From: Lota lota
Lineage: Eukaryota; Chordata; Actinopteri; Gadiformes; Lotidae
Direction: 5' to 3'
Assembly: GCA_026745465.1 (NCBI GenBank)
Contig: JACYXH010000348.1
Coordinates: 62,001-126,000 of the forward strand
Length of the DNA stretch: 64,000 bases
The translations under genes and the position numbers were made by a program. Of this stretch, positions 1-11,585 are shown one piece after another (position 1 is the stretch's first letter; each line of letters starts with the position of its first letter). The notes under the pieces were generated by a model that was given only the letters and a program-made list of their open reading frames with translations, was not told where the DNA came from and ran no database searches.

Positions 1-26
1 ATCAATTCAGCCCAGAACAATTCTCT

Positions 27-222
27 AGGCGGTGGCGGTAGAGGTGGCTGAGGTAGAGGAAGTGGCTGAGGTAGAGGAAGTGGCTGAGGTAGAGGCGTCT
101 GCTTAGGTAGAGGCGTCTGCTTAGGTAGAGGCGGTGGCTGAGGTAGAGGAGGTGGCTGAGGTAGAGACGGTGGCTGAGGTAGAGGCGGTGGCTGAGGTAG
201 AGGCGGCTGAGGCGGTGGCGGA
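27..222. repeat. 18-bp minisatellite (GGTAGAGG-rich)
   Basis: Imperfect tandem copies of an 18-bp unit of the form ggtagaggcggtggctga, with aagtggct and gtctgctta variants. It is read through by an open frame on the minus strand rich in Ser, Ala and Thr. The array directly follows the 3' end of the fragmentary gene at 541-2840, so the open frame is probably an artefact of the repeat. Confidence 0.85.
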
Positions 223-540
223 CAATGCATCAAAGAAGGCCGGCACCAGGGGCCCTCGGCGAGTCATATCCTGACCAGAGGTGTCCTTGTGGTGATGGAT
301 GGCGAGAGGCTGGTCAGACTGCGTTGGCCCTATAAACAGGGCATCGGCTGTACCCTGTAACCTCGGCGCGATAAGCTCCGCGCCGGCCACCGGCACAGCG
401 ACGCACACGGTGTCCGCCATCATGGCAGCGCTCCTCTCGTTGTGCCTGATGGAATGCAGTGATATTGATCATCTTCAGCATCTTCTGGCCAATATTAATG
501 TTCTAACAATCACCGCATGACATGCTGAAACACACAAGTC

Positions 541-2840
541 TTACCACAGCAGGAGGATGCGCTGGTTCACCTCGAACAGCTGGATGGGGGCGGCTGCCAT
601 GAGGGAGCTACTGTTGTAAACATTGTGGCGTATGCGACAGTAGTCCCTCCTGATAACCCCCCAGTGGTTCACCCTGACCCCGGCGATGGTGCGGCCCTCA
701 TAGTGGGTACGGCACAGCTCCAAAGAAAATGGCTTCCACCATCCTGCTGGCTTTTGGAGTCTGTGCCACACCGGAGCCCTGCCCAATGAAGACGCTGCAC
801 ACAGAGAGAGGGAGAGAGAGAAATCCTGTGCTATACAGACTGTATTTACATCACAAACAATTTATTTGAGCTTTAAATGCACATGCTATGCTAACCGTGT
901 CACGCTGTTCACGCCGGGCATAAGGGCGTTGCGTGAACGCCTCGCCCTGAAGCGGCCGTGAACCAGCCTGTTCTGGTGGTGTGGTTGGAAGGAGACAGCC
1001 GCCTTGTCCCTATCTGACAGCCTCTGCCAGAGGGCGGTTATCTCCCTCACCTGCCTCTGGGTGATGAAGGCAGCTCCACCAGGGCATGGGCCAGTCGGAC
1101 GACGTGCTGGTAGCCGCTGAAACCGTCAGGGCCGCGTACCTCCTGCGACAACCAAGTTAAATGTTTTCAATACACACGGACGCTCCTCACAAACACCATT
1201 ATAAACGACAACAGACTTGAGTGGTTATGTCCTCTTCCATGTCCTCCGGGGCGGCGGCGGCAGGCGGAGAGAGAGGCCTGGCCGCACGGAGAAGACGAAC
1301 TGCATATCCTCCAGCTCCTCTGTGAACACCTCGTCCTGCTCCTCCTCGACCTCTTCCGTGCCGTCTGGAACGTCGGGATCCTCGCCGGGGTCATCCGGCA
1401 GCACGTCGCCCGTCTGGGAGTAGAGGTACTCCACCCCGATCAGCTTCCCTGAACACAGTGGACAGAAACAGAGGGGATTACTTCATTTGGCCTGTGGAAG
1501 CCGGCAGTTGCCAACGCGCTAAATGAGCTGACAGCTTACCTGTGTACTGGCCGGGCTGGGTGTAGTTCTCCACCAGCGTCCGACCCAGGAGCTCTTGGGT
1601 GAGCAGGTTGAAGCCGTGCTGCAGCCGGGCGTCGTAGCAGCGCAGCGCCGTCCTGCCCCGGTTCTCGTTCCACATGACCAGACCCTCCAGCGCCTGGAAG
1701 TGGAGGGCACTGGCGGACGTGCCTGTGACAGGGAAGTGAGGGGGAGAAAATGAGTTCAAGACAGACGCAAGCAAGCACGCACGCACACACACACACCTCA
1801 AGTCGAACACACTCGGACGTATGCGTTTCATGCTCACCTGGAATGAAGCGGCACAGGTGGAGGTGAAACGACTCCAGGGATGTCGAGCCTCTGGCGCAGC
1901 AAAAGACGGAGAGCCACACGTCCAGCCGAACCATCAGCTGGTCCCACTAGCCAAACATGGAGGCGGCCTGAAGACAAAATGGAATACATCTTGTAACATC
2001 TTGTATCAGTTGTAACTCTGTCATGGCTGATATACAAAACAGGGACGTTTGCACAGATGAAGACTCACGCTGAGACTCTGCCGCCTCGGCGATGAGCTCA
2101 GCGGTGAGCTCAGCGGCGGTGATGAGCTCAGCTCAGCTCGGCGATGAGCTCAGCGGCAGTGATGAGCTCGGTGTCCGAGGGCTCTGCGGAGGCGGCCACG
2201 AAAATGGATTCAATTAAATAGGTAGCTACAGGTAGAGTATACATATAACCCTAACCCTAACCCTACAGTATACAGCTACAGGTAGCTACAGACATGGCGA
2301 CAACACAAACGTTAGCCGCCGCAACACAAACATGAGCCTCCGCCACAACACAAACGTTAGCTGCTACAACAACAACAACACAACCGTTAGCCGCCGCGCC
2401 GCCGCTGCGTCACATCGACGCACCCGCACAATCACTTGCAATACTTACGCTTGAGTCGTGACGCCCGTCGACTCGTACATGGCCTGGAACTTCTCCTTAG
2501 CGTGCACACCGAACCCCACCAACGTCTGGTCCATGCCCCGCACCGACCGAGCACCCTCGCTCGCCATACGCTGCTGGACGGCCGCCGTCCCCTCAGGGAA
2601 GAGCCGGGCGTAGGAGGCGAGGGCATCTTTGTTGCCGGCAAAGGGTGACTCAGAAGTGTCCCCGCCCTCCCGCTCCTTCTGGTGGGACGCCAGCAGGCTA
2701 GAGGCGTAGCCCACGTCGTGGCTCAGCAGCCACTTGAGGGTTTGACCCCGGTACTGGCCGAACTGGAGCTCGCTCTCACTGAGCACCAGCCGGACGCACG
2801 CGGGGTCTTCTCCGGCTTGGAGGACGTGACTTTTACTGTT
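541..2840 (-). pseudogene. Exons of a multi-copy, uncharacterised teleost gene family
   Basis: Five or six minus-strand blocks read as one protein. They lie at about 2840-2449 (GQYRGQTLKWLLSHDVGYA; donor GTAAGT), 1934-1838 (VRLDVWLSVF...; donor GTGAGC), 1722-1540 (GTSASALHFQALEGLVMWNE; donor GTAAGC), 1448-~1230 (acidic stretch EEVEEEQDEV), about 1150-893 (QRQVREITALWQRL) and 786-541 (WGVIRRDYCRIRH, then QLFEVNQ). Phases agree at 1838/1722 and 1540/1448. The 1150-893 block needs a frameshift between GYQHVVRLAHALVEL and AFITQRQ. From memory, similar proteins occur in many copies in fish genomes with no assigned function. I cannot name a domain with certainty. The frameshift points to a decayed copy, but a living gene with a sequencing error remains possible. 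Confidence 0.6.
2085..2266. repeat. Short GATGAGCTCAGCGG array and telomere-like triplet
   Basis: Between 2085 and 2175 the motif gatgagctcagcgg recurs about five times with 4-15 bp slips. At 2246-2266 there are three adjoining taaccc units, identical to the vertebrate telomere repeat but too short to be functional. Both lie in an intron of the fragmentary gene on the minus strand. Confidence 0.7.
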
Positions 2841-2849
2841 CTTGCAAGC

Positions 2850-4340
2850 TTCACAACTGTGGTGGCTTACTGCCTTTACAAAATTAATGCAGGTATTCAC
2901 TCAAACCACATAATTGTAGTGTTTACGTGTCATTCCATCCCTCTTTCAACCCACTGTCTTGACTGTCACATTGTCCTGTCCTCTATAAACAAATCAGTAT
3001 ATTGTACATAAATCTACATTTTGACATGTGTTCTTTTATTTGCAGTGCACACCGCATTGAAGAAATTGTGTCGTCAGTATCTCCAGGCAAAAACTGACCA
3101 AAATCGTCAAGGCTATTCATGCTGCGGTGCATTCATGAAGCCTCTACTGCTGTCCTGCTTCAATTCGGGTCACGTTTCACTGTGGTATTGTGCAAATAAT
3201 TATTTGTACGTATTGTACATAGGTATAGATTTAAAAAACATATGTGCTATATGTTACTTGTGATTCAGCGTCATTACCTTTTCTGCTCTCATGTTAATAT
3301 CTTTTTCTGTGCTTTTGAGTTTGTAATTATTTAATTATTATGTAATTATGTAATTATTATTTTGCATTGTTTTTCATTGGGTTAATTTGTTGGTAACACT
3401 TTATAATAAATTAGTATATGCAATTTTTCAGCCATTACAAATGTCTCGTTTGTTGAACCTAACAAGGAAATCGATTACTAAAAACCTTTTTAGTCTTGCA
3501 TAAGTAACAATAGCCAGTCTCCACAAATTAAGGGAACACCAATAGAAAATTATCAATGTTGCTCATGTTTCCTAAATAAACCCTTGCATCTGAGAATGTG
3601 GTAGTTCTTAAGCACTTTGGATCTGCATTACTTCATCTACATAACAAATTCAAAACAAATTTCACTACAGATTCTTAAATGTCAGCCACTCCTACATCCT
3701 TAGTCAAGATTTGTGGATCTACCCCAAATAAATCGAATGCAAGTAGTCAACATGAAAATTTAGTTGGAGACCCCGCGCCTCAAAAAAAAGAAGCACTGCG
3801 GTGCCTAAAGTGATACTTTAAGACAGTGCTTCTCAATTATTTTCTGTTACACCCCCCCCTAGGAAGAAGTAAACATTTCGCGCCCCCCCAACTCTCCGCC
3901 GCGACTGTAAATAGTATCATGTAGCAAAGTCCATACTACACGCCACCTAGGTGACTCCCATACTCCACCTAGGTGACTTTCCTCGGGCTCCTCCAAACAA
4001 ATGGACACAGGGTGGTGATGTTGAACCGGTTTATTGTTAAGGTTGCATGGCATGAGGCATGCAGATGGTGCTCCATGCTGCCATGCCGGAGAGCTCTCCC
4101 TGAGTGTGTGTGGTGGTGGCTGGTTTAACCTGTGCACACTGATTGCTCAATGTGCAGCAGGTGTGCAGACCCACCCAGCCCCAGAGTCCAATCAGTCTGA
4201 CTCGGGCCAGGTAAGGCTGCTTAAACCAGCCACCATCCACACACACTCCCACATATACATTTAAAGAAAGTATAATCATTATCTTGCCTGTTTGCTATAT
4301 GAATGAAAATAAGTGTGAGTAAGTCACTAAAGGGTGACTC
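2850..4340. other. Gene-free stretch with a dispersed-repeat fragment
   Basis: AT-rich sequence with no reading frame I can support. Around 3820-3950 the words tgcttctcaattattttc and cgccccccc look like a degenerate dispersed repeat of the kind common in fish genomes. I cannot name its family. Confidence 0.5.
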
Positions 4341-4341
4341 A

Positions 4342-4401
<60 letters not shown>
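4341..4401. repeat. (TA)n microsatellite
   Basis: About 30 uninterrupted TA dinucleotides between a direct gtgactcactta stretch and aaaccttag. Confidence 0.95.
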
Positions 4402-4405
<4 letters not shown>

Positions 4406-4832
4406 TTAGATGTTTTATGCCACCAATAGTAAGATTCTCAGGGACCATTCTGGGAAAAGCAGGTTCCAAATAGCTGTCTAAACGCAAATGACAATCACGA
4501 GAAAGCCCCTCCGTAATAATAACAATCAACCTACACATTGATGTAAATTAATTTAACCTGTTACCTCATTAGGCCATAGTATTAAATTAGACCTGACACA
4601 GTATTAGAGCTAACACCAGTTCTGACTAGTTTCTGCTCACACATAGTGGTCAAAACAACACCATGACCGTTAAACTGTCTGAGATAAAACAGACCCTATA
4701 AGCATGACTTCTTTACCATGCCATCCTTACCAATATATACTATAGAATTTCCTTTGTCCTGAAGTTGCTTCTTGAACTGACTCAGGATTGCATGATTTGA
4801 TTGCCTTCTTTAATAAATAGTTGTTTTATTAT

Positions 4833-5164
4833 TGTAGTGGCACGTACCTCGTTTCTTCTAATTCTTCTTTGCCACTTTTCCGAAGTTATTCTATATGCAA
4901 CCAGCATTCGAACACGAGCAGACCAAAAGTTTTCTTTTTAAATGTTTACTTATTAAAACACAAACACAAAACTTATACAAGCACGGTCAAAAAACTGTGT
5001 TGCTTCCACGTCTCTAACTTCAAACTAACTATGTCCAATCAATTACACTATGACGTGGTGGTATCTGACTGGCTAAACATTATTAAATCATGCATTTTAA
5101 ACAAATACATTTATTATGAATTATAAATTAAATTATTAACACTAATCCTTATTTGGCTCTTACA
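4833..5164 (-). repeat. 3' LTR of the BEL/Pao element
   Basis: Downstream LTR in element orientation (TGTAGTGG...CTCTTACA on the plus strand). A purine-rich tract (AATTAGGGGCCGG on the minus strand) lies just inside it and is the likely plus-strand priming site. Confidence 0.92.
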
Positions 5165-5274
5165 TAACCGGCCCCTAATTGGTTAGGCAGGAGGACTAAA
5201 CAATTACAAACTCAAACATTGAGAGCCAAAAATTTTCTAAATGTCCATTAACTATCAACTATTTTCTTCTCCCT

Positions 5275-5781
5275 TCACTCTTCTGACGTCACCTCTTCCA
5301 ACAAGCACAGTTTGTTTACAGGCCTTCCCAGAGTGTTAATCTTGACCTTTATCTTCACTCTTCGCACCGTTCCATTAGAGTCCGGCAACGTGGCCACTAC
5401 TTTTCCCACGACCCAGGAGTTCCGTGGGGAGGAACTGTCCACAATTAGCACAACATCTCCGGCCATGAAGTTTCTTCTTGGCTTCAACCATTTCTGGCGC
5501 TCCTGAAGGAGTGGAAGGTATTCACGCGTCCATCTAGTCCAAAATAAATCAACGAGATACTGGACTTGCTTCCATCTCTTTCTTGTATACATGTCGTCTT
5601 TGCCGAAAATCCCTGGAGGCATGTTGGGCTGAGATTTCAACAGCAATAAGTGGTTGGGTGTTAAAGGTTCTACGTCATTCACATCATCTGAAACAGTTGT
5701 AAGCGGCCTGCCGTTGATGATGCTTTCAACCTCGCACATTATTGTCAGAAGACAATCATCGTTCACCGCTTGCTCTTTCAA
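5275..5781 (-). pseudogene. BEL/Pao integrase C-terminal region, out of frame
   Basis: An open frame of 168 codons continues the integrase frame that ends at 5756 but in another frame, so one small indel near 5760-5780 separates them. It contains the post-catalytic motif CEVESIINGRPLT, then PLTPNHLLLLK and a C-terminal domain with FMAGDVVLIVD and WVVGKV, typical of BEL/Pao integrases. The product would bind LTR DNA in the nucleus. It ends shortly before the 3' LTR, as expected. Confidence 0.85.
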
Positions 5782-7831
5782 AAAGGGAGTTAAGGATTCT
5801 TGTTACAGTCCGAATTTGTCTTTCCCATACCCCGCCTTCGTGCGAAGCGGCTGGGCTGTTGAATATCCACTTTATTCCCTTTGGCTGCAAGGCCTTTTCA
5901 ATCTTGTCATTATCCAACTGTTGAATGGCTTCCCTCAGCTCTCTTTCAGCGGCCACAAAATTTGTGCCGTTGTCAGACCGCATGATGGTGACTTGACCTC
6001 TCCTTTTGACTGTACCCCGGCCCCGCTTGACATCAAAGGGCCCGAAGAAATCAACGCCGGTATTCGTGAAGGGAGGTTTATCTGGCAAGAGCCTATCGTC
6101 AGGCAGGTTTGCCATTTTTTGCTCACCAACCTTTCCATTAATCCTGCGGCACACAGTACATTTGGTGATTATCGTTCGAATTGCAGAATTGGCTTGTGGG
6201 ATCCAGTACCTGCATCTCAGTTGTGCCAAGACATAACTGCGTCCACAATGTCCTGTTCTTTGGTGTATGCCTCTCAAAATCAGTGTAGCAACTTTGCTGT
6301 GCTTTGAAAGAATTGCTGGATGTTTAGCATTTTCTGGCATGGCAGACTTGTTGAGTCTTCCGCCAACCCTTAACATGCCATCTTGAGGAGTAGGATCCAA
6401 TTTGAACAGCTGACTGCTGCGACTGAGCTCTTTACCTTTCTCCAGTATTTTGATTTCTTCTCCAAACTGTTGTCTTTGACTGAATTGGATTATTTTAGAT
6501 TCTGCGGCAACCAAATCGTCCAAGGTAAGTGATTTCATTTCTGTCGTTTTGAATTTCTTCCTTTGTTGTTCCAATTTTGATCTTTCCTTTTCAGGGTCCT
6601 TTTCAGTTTGCCTGATCATTTTTGATATTTCCTTTCTTTTCTCTTTCAGTTTCCACAGATTTTCATTCACCTTTAAAATCCAAGCCACTGATCTTTTTAG
6701 TTTATGCCAGTCCGTGTAATAGTTGATCAATTTGTCAAGTGGTTTGATCATGTTGACTGTGGGTCCATTCTTGACTTCCGGATCATTGTGAAAGCTTTCT
6801 TTCCTTCGCACAGGCTGCAAAAACTGTTTGTCTTCATGAGACATCTCCTCTCGATCATCGTAGTAGTTACGCTCTGGAAAATCTGTGATATACTGCTGGA
6901 CCAGCAGCTTCTCAATCTCCGTCACAGAGATTCTGTTTACTGAAAACGTAGGCGTTTCATTGATTGCATCATCCAGATCCTTTCTTACAGGCCCATTCAC
7001 AACCCAGCCAATGGCTGTCTTCACGGCATAAGGGCCTCCATCCTCAGCATTAATAACGTGCCATGGCTCCATTGCTCTTGAACAGTTAGCTCCAATAAGC
7101 AAGCCTACGTCCGCTTCTATCTCTGGCAAGCGTACTTCATTGAGATAAGGCCACTTCTGGATATCTGACTGTTTAGGTATGTTCTCTGTCTGAACTGGTA
7201 TGTTGCTATGAGTGAACACCTTAGGTAGCTCTATGAACTTGGTGTCTTCCAGCCCGCACACTTCCAGGTCTGATATGATGAAACTGTTCATGAGCTTCTG
7301 TTCTCAAGGCTTGTCTTGACCCATGGTGCTAAGAAGTATTCGTGTCGGTTTCCCTTTAATGTTCAGTTTCTTTTGCAGGTCTTCTGTGCAGAACGTTGCT
7401 GTGCTTCCCGGGTCCAGAAGGGCGTATGTTTCAACACACTTATTACTCTTTTTCGACTTGATCTTCACCGGTACTATTGACAGCACACATTCCGCTTCTC
7501 CGGCCCCCGTGAGGCTACAGGACTCTTGCAAAATAGAAACTTGAGCACATGATACTTCACTTCCATGGCGACCGTCTTTTCTTTCAGGTGAGACAGAACC
7601 TTCCTCTTTTATTATGTGCAGAATGTCTGGATGTTTTAAAGCACATTCTTTACACTCAATTCCTCTTTTGCAGAATTTGCTAAGATGACCTGGAACTAAG
7701 CATCCAAAACATAAACCATTTAGCTTTAAGAAATCCACACGCTCCTTATGTGGTTGGTCTTTGATTTTGCTGCATGAAGCAAGGGTGTGGGATTTCTGGC
7801 AGTACAAACACGGCTTCTCAAAGGCACTCAC
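5756..7831 (-). pseudogene. BEL/Pao zinc knuckle, protease and N-terminal integrase; RT deleted
   Basis: One frame broken by a single in-frame TGA at 7303-7301. Cys/His knuckles (CLYCQKSHTLASCS, CFGCLVPGHLSKFC) come first, then the aspartic protease LLDPGSTATFC and the DUF1758-like stretch IEADVGLLIGAN. At about 6820, after HEDKQF, the frame passes directly into sequence normally found after RNase H, so RT and RNase H are missing. The integrase HHCC region (GHCGRSYVLAQLRCRYWIP, CTVCRR) and VDFFGPFD follow. A second gap near 5993 joins VKRRG to VTIMRSDNG and removes part of the catalytic core. No active polymerase can be made. Confidence 0.88.
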
Positions 7832-9558
7832 AGTTTTACTTCCTGAGTCCCTTTAGTTTCGGTGGAAACATTGGTCGCGAAACTGCTTCCACGGACCTCT
7901 TTCCTTCCATGGTGCTTTTCTTTTTGGTCAGTCTTTCCACTTGGGGCTGGGCGACTGTCTAAAATATTACCAAAGAGGGGATCCATCGCTATTCTAGCTT
8001 GGCGGTCTATGTAGTTCACCAAATCAGCAAACTTTGCTCTCCTTCCTCTTCGCTCTTTAATGTCATAAGCTTCAGCACGCCAACGTTCCTTCATTTTGTA
8101 CGGTAACTTAGACACCACTGTCCGTAGGTTGGTCGGGTTGTCCATCTCCTCTAAGAATTCGATGTCCATAGTATTGCGACATCCAATCAAAAACATTGAG
8201 TAGGCGCTCAATGCTTTCCCATCATCAGACTTCACTTGAGGCCATTTGAGTGCTTTGTCGATGTACGCGCTGGCAATCCGTAATTCATCCCCATAGTGTT
8301 TATGAAGTAGTCGCTTCGCCTCGCAGTAGCGTTTGTTAGGTGTCATGTGACCACAGCTGCGAACAAGCTCTTGAGGTTCACCGGACGTAAATTGTTCCAA
8401 GAAGTTCAATTTATCTTGATCATTGCTGGTTTTCTGCTCTATTGCATACTCAAACGCCCTCATGAAAGATTTGTATTGTAGCGCATCACCCTTGAACACA
8501 GGAATGTCTTTTGTTGGTAGATGAGATAGCTGCTGTTGTTTTACAAGTAGCTCAGTGATTACATTCTGTTTTTGCATAACAGCTAGTATGTCATCACCTC
8601 TGTTAGCTTGAGCATTAAGCACATAATTGGAGACTGTTTGAGGCTGTTGTATTAGGGAGTGCCACGTTTGTGGTTGAACATCAATGTTCGTATTAGTTTG
8701 TTGTGGGTGCATAATGCTAGTTCTTTCCTTCACGTGCCCACCTTGTGGGTTTTGTGCTCTCTCATAGCTACTCAAACCATCTTCAGATCTTTCGTATGCT
8801 TTAAGCACCCTTAATTTTGCTTTGCTCTCAGCTAACGCAGTTTCCATCTTTAATTCTTCCTTTTCAGCTTTGATTCTAGCTGCTTCAAGCTCAAGCTGTT
8901 GCATTTTCTTTAGCGCTGCAGCACGTTCAAGCAGGGCTGCATGTTCCGCTTCTTGTATGGGTCTTGTTGACGATACTCGTGACGCAGCTGATGTGCGACT
9001 TACTTGTGATCCACATGGGTTAGCATGTGCAACATTGCTGCCCCCTATCTGTGAAACGCTGTCATTTGGCTTAACAATTTCTTGCAGATAATCAGCCACA
9101 ATATTGTCTTCTTGCAGTACATTTTCCACTGGCAGTATGGGTTCATGCTTAGTTTCAATCCACTTTTTAGTCGTTTTCATAAAACCTCCAATTGTTGCCA
9201 TTTTAGGTTCGAACCAGTTCTCTTCATCAAAGGTTTTTTCATCTTCAGTCAAAAGATTTGCAACCTCGTTGTTGAGATGGATAAATTCCTTAACTGACGT
9301 TGCAAAATCATTTTCCATCATATTTCTCACATTTTGTAAATTTTGAGCATCACTCATCATTGTCTCCAACTCTTTTCTTTTGCTTGTCAGAGTTCCTAAT
9401 GTTCGTCTCCTCAGTGCTGTGCACCTCTGCAATCTCTCCTCTAATGCGTTCTCTGTCAGTTTATGTGGCCTTCCCTGTTCCATTGTATCCTCGATACATC
9501 TATGTTCATCTTCCTCAGTCATCTTACAAATTGCAGTTAATGCTCTAGTTGTATGCAA
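7831..9558 (-). pseudogene. BEL/Pao Gag (DUF1759-type)
   Basis: A 576-codon frame starting MHTTRALTAICKM; a start at the downstream MTEEDE is also possible. Residues ~40-110 and ~200-260 are heptad-rich and likely coiled coil. The second half holds the DUF1759-type region found in BEL/Pao Gag: DIPVFKGDALQYKSFMRAFE, LNFLEQFTSGEP, RLLHKHYGDELRI and a terminal WRAEAYDI...FADLVNYI block. It ends in a frame one base off from the zinc-knuckle frame, meeting it at 7831. This may be an indel or a -1 shift, and I favour an indel. The product would form the particle shell around the RNA. Confidence 0.85.
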
Positions 9559-9951
9559 ACGTTTCGTGCACTTTCTTCAAATGTACTTGTCTTAATAAAC
9601 CGAGTGCAAAACAACTTCTTAAAGATCGCTATAACTACGCATTGACTGAATCAGAGCTTGCTATCAGCATACAGTTTGCAGGGAGGAGTTGACCTACTTT
9701 CGTTGTCTTCCAAACTGACTAATTATCTTCGTGCGTCCGTATCACGTCTTTCTTTGACAATCCACATAGATAAAAGTAGTTTTCGATACCTTATCTTGAG
9801 GAATGCTTGGGAGATCACCCGTTTTCCGTGCTAGCTTCTTTTCGTAAATTCTTGTCCTTTTCTGCCTTCCCTTCAGCGCGCAGCGTCACTCGAAGTAGAC
9901 AGTCCAGGTAGCTACTCCAGCGTAGCTTCGTTTAGCTAGTTTTTTGACTAA

Positions 9952-10288
9952 TGTAGTGGCACGTACCTCGTTTCTTCTAATTCTTCTTTGCCACTTTTCC
10001 GAAGTTATTCTATATGCAACCAGCATTCGAACACGAGCAGACCAAAGGTTTTCTTTTTAAATGTTTACTTATTAAAACACAAACACAAAACTTATACATG
10101 GTAAGCACGGTTAAAAAACTGTGTTGCTTCCACGTCTCTAACTTCGAACTAACTACGTCCAATCAATTACACTATGACGTGGTGCTATCCGACTGGCTAA
10201 ACATTATTAAATCATGCATTTTAAAGAAATACATTTATTATGAATTATAAATTAAATTATTAATACTAATCCTTATTTGGCTCTTACA
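9952..10288 (-). repeat. 5' LTR of the BEL/Pao element
   Basis: Upstream LTR in element orientation, carrying a 5-bp TGGTA insertion relative to the 3' LTR. The following ~400 bases (9951 down to 9559) are the untranslated leader. A primer-binding site should start at 9951, but I could not match it to a specific tRNA. Confidence 0.92.
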
Positions 10289-10474
10289 ATTATACTTCAT
10301 TCATCCTCCGAGTCTTACCTTCATCAAAGTAAAACACCTCTACTACAACGGCGAACTGAAACAAAATAGAACAAGTGCTTTCCACGACAGATCCAAATGT
10401 GGAATCAAACCAACAACGTACAAAAGTATTATGGATTTTAGTATTAATTGCATGTGTTTTTGTTTCTTTCACAG

Positions 10475-10710
10475 TCACTGGGGATTTGGAGATGGGAACA
10501 AATTCAAATTAAGACCTATAAGTAAGCACCCAGAGTGGCCACTAGATGGTTGCTGTCTATGCATCTATGAGGACGCCTCTGAATGTCTAACACGTGGAAT
10601 GGGACTGCAGATGACTCGTGGCCAACCAAAGATCGGACATACGGATGTCTGCTGCGACATGCGTGTGGTCGTAGCTGAAAGTGGACAACGATTTCCTGTT
10701 TTCCACACAG
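10475..10710 (+). CDS. Candidate internal exon, unrecognised
   Basis: Bounded by ttctttcacag|T and ACACAG|GTTGGG, open in one frame for 78 codons, entering in phase 2 and leaving in phase 1. It encodes HWGFGDGNKFKLRPISKHPEW, a Cys-rich middle (GCCLCIYEDASECL) and VCCDMRVVVAESGQRFPVFH. I do not recognise the family. It lies 870 bp upstream of the OB-fold exon on the same strand and could belong to the same gene, but the phases do not fit directly, so another exon would be needed. Confidence 0.35.
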
Positions 10711-10827
10711 GTTGGGTGAATAGGCCTTTGTTACAGAATATTTCAGGGTGTTTTAGATTTTTTTATATGTATATTTAGCTTGCTATTCTCTTTTATCTTG
10801 TTTTGTTGTCCTGTGCCACACTGAATC

Positions 10828-10876
10828 AAGTGGCGCTAGCTAGCTTCCTCCATCTTCTGTGGAACTAGCGCCACTG
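10828..10876. other. Short inverted repeat
   Basis: AGTGGCGCTAG and CTAGCGCCACT face each other across about 25 bp. The stem of 11 perfect base pairs could fold in RNA. Purpose unknown. Confidence 0.6.
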
Positions 10877-11585
10877 ACACAGCCTTTGCTATTCACCAGT
10901 TCATGTCGATCAATGAACAGTGGCCCAAAACAAAAACTGTCAGTAGATCAACCTTTTTGCATACTTCATGGGTCAGACACCAAGGTGTAGTTAGTTTTAG
11001 CCTTTTCGGGCTCCGGTTCCTGCACTGCCACAGCGTCGAAAATATTGACGGGGGAGGAGCACCTCTCAATGCTCCTCTGCAGACGCCTCAAGGGCGTCGG
11101 GCGCCGGGACCGCGGCGGCACCGGAGGAAGACGAGGACTACGACCTCGACTCCGCGTCGGGGACATCTTCAGACGTTCATTATAAACCGAGTCAGGTGTT
11201 TAGTTCTTTGCCTTAAGTTATTTTCTCCATCACGTCTAAAACATTTATTACATTCCACACTTGAGTAAGATCACAGTAGTCAACATCGAGACCCTGGTTT
11301 AGTGTCCTCAGCACATAATCATTGTATCAACATAATCTGTGAAGCGTTATTCGGGTGTCGGGGTGATTATTGGTTTTTGTAGCCATTATCATTTGACATA
11401 AATGACTACCCAAATACTGTCTTAACTACTTTATCCCTATGCAACAATTCTATGTCTAACAATATTTGATAGAGAAATTTCCTCCCCAAACTACAAATGC
11501 TATCGGGACAAGTCCTTTTGGGCGGTACCAAACTGCATGCTTTAGGTACTAACACCCGATTCACATGGCGCCATTCTTCTTGCAG

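Larger units (their letters stand above)
4833..10288 (-). mobile_element. BEL/Pao-type LTR retrotransposon, internally deleted
   Basis: Two LTRs of about 335 bp in the same orientation (4833-5164 and 9952-10288) start TG, end CA and are flanked by the same 5-bp target duplication, ATTAT (4828-4832 and 10289-10293). Minus-strand frames between them carry, in order, a coiled-coil gag, zinc knuckles, an aspartic protease and an integrase, as in BEL/Pao elements. The reverse transcriptase and RNase H that should lie between protease and integrase are absent, and integrase has a second internal gap. By eye the LTRs differ at about nine bases plus one 5-bp indel, so insertion was fairly recent. With no RT, a copy like this could only have moved using enzymes of a full-length relative, unless the deletions came after insertion. 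Confidence 0.93.

Noticed and set aside
2246..2266. Interstitial telomere or chromosome end
   Set aside because: Only three TAACCC units, inside an intron of a fragmentary gene; too short to mean anything.
4221..4538. 105-codon frame with poly Tyr-Ile
   Set aside because: It is translation of a (TA)n microsatellite.
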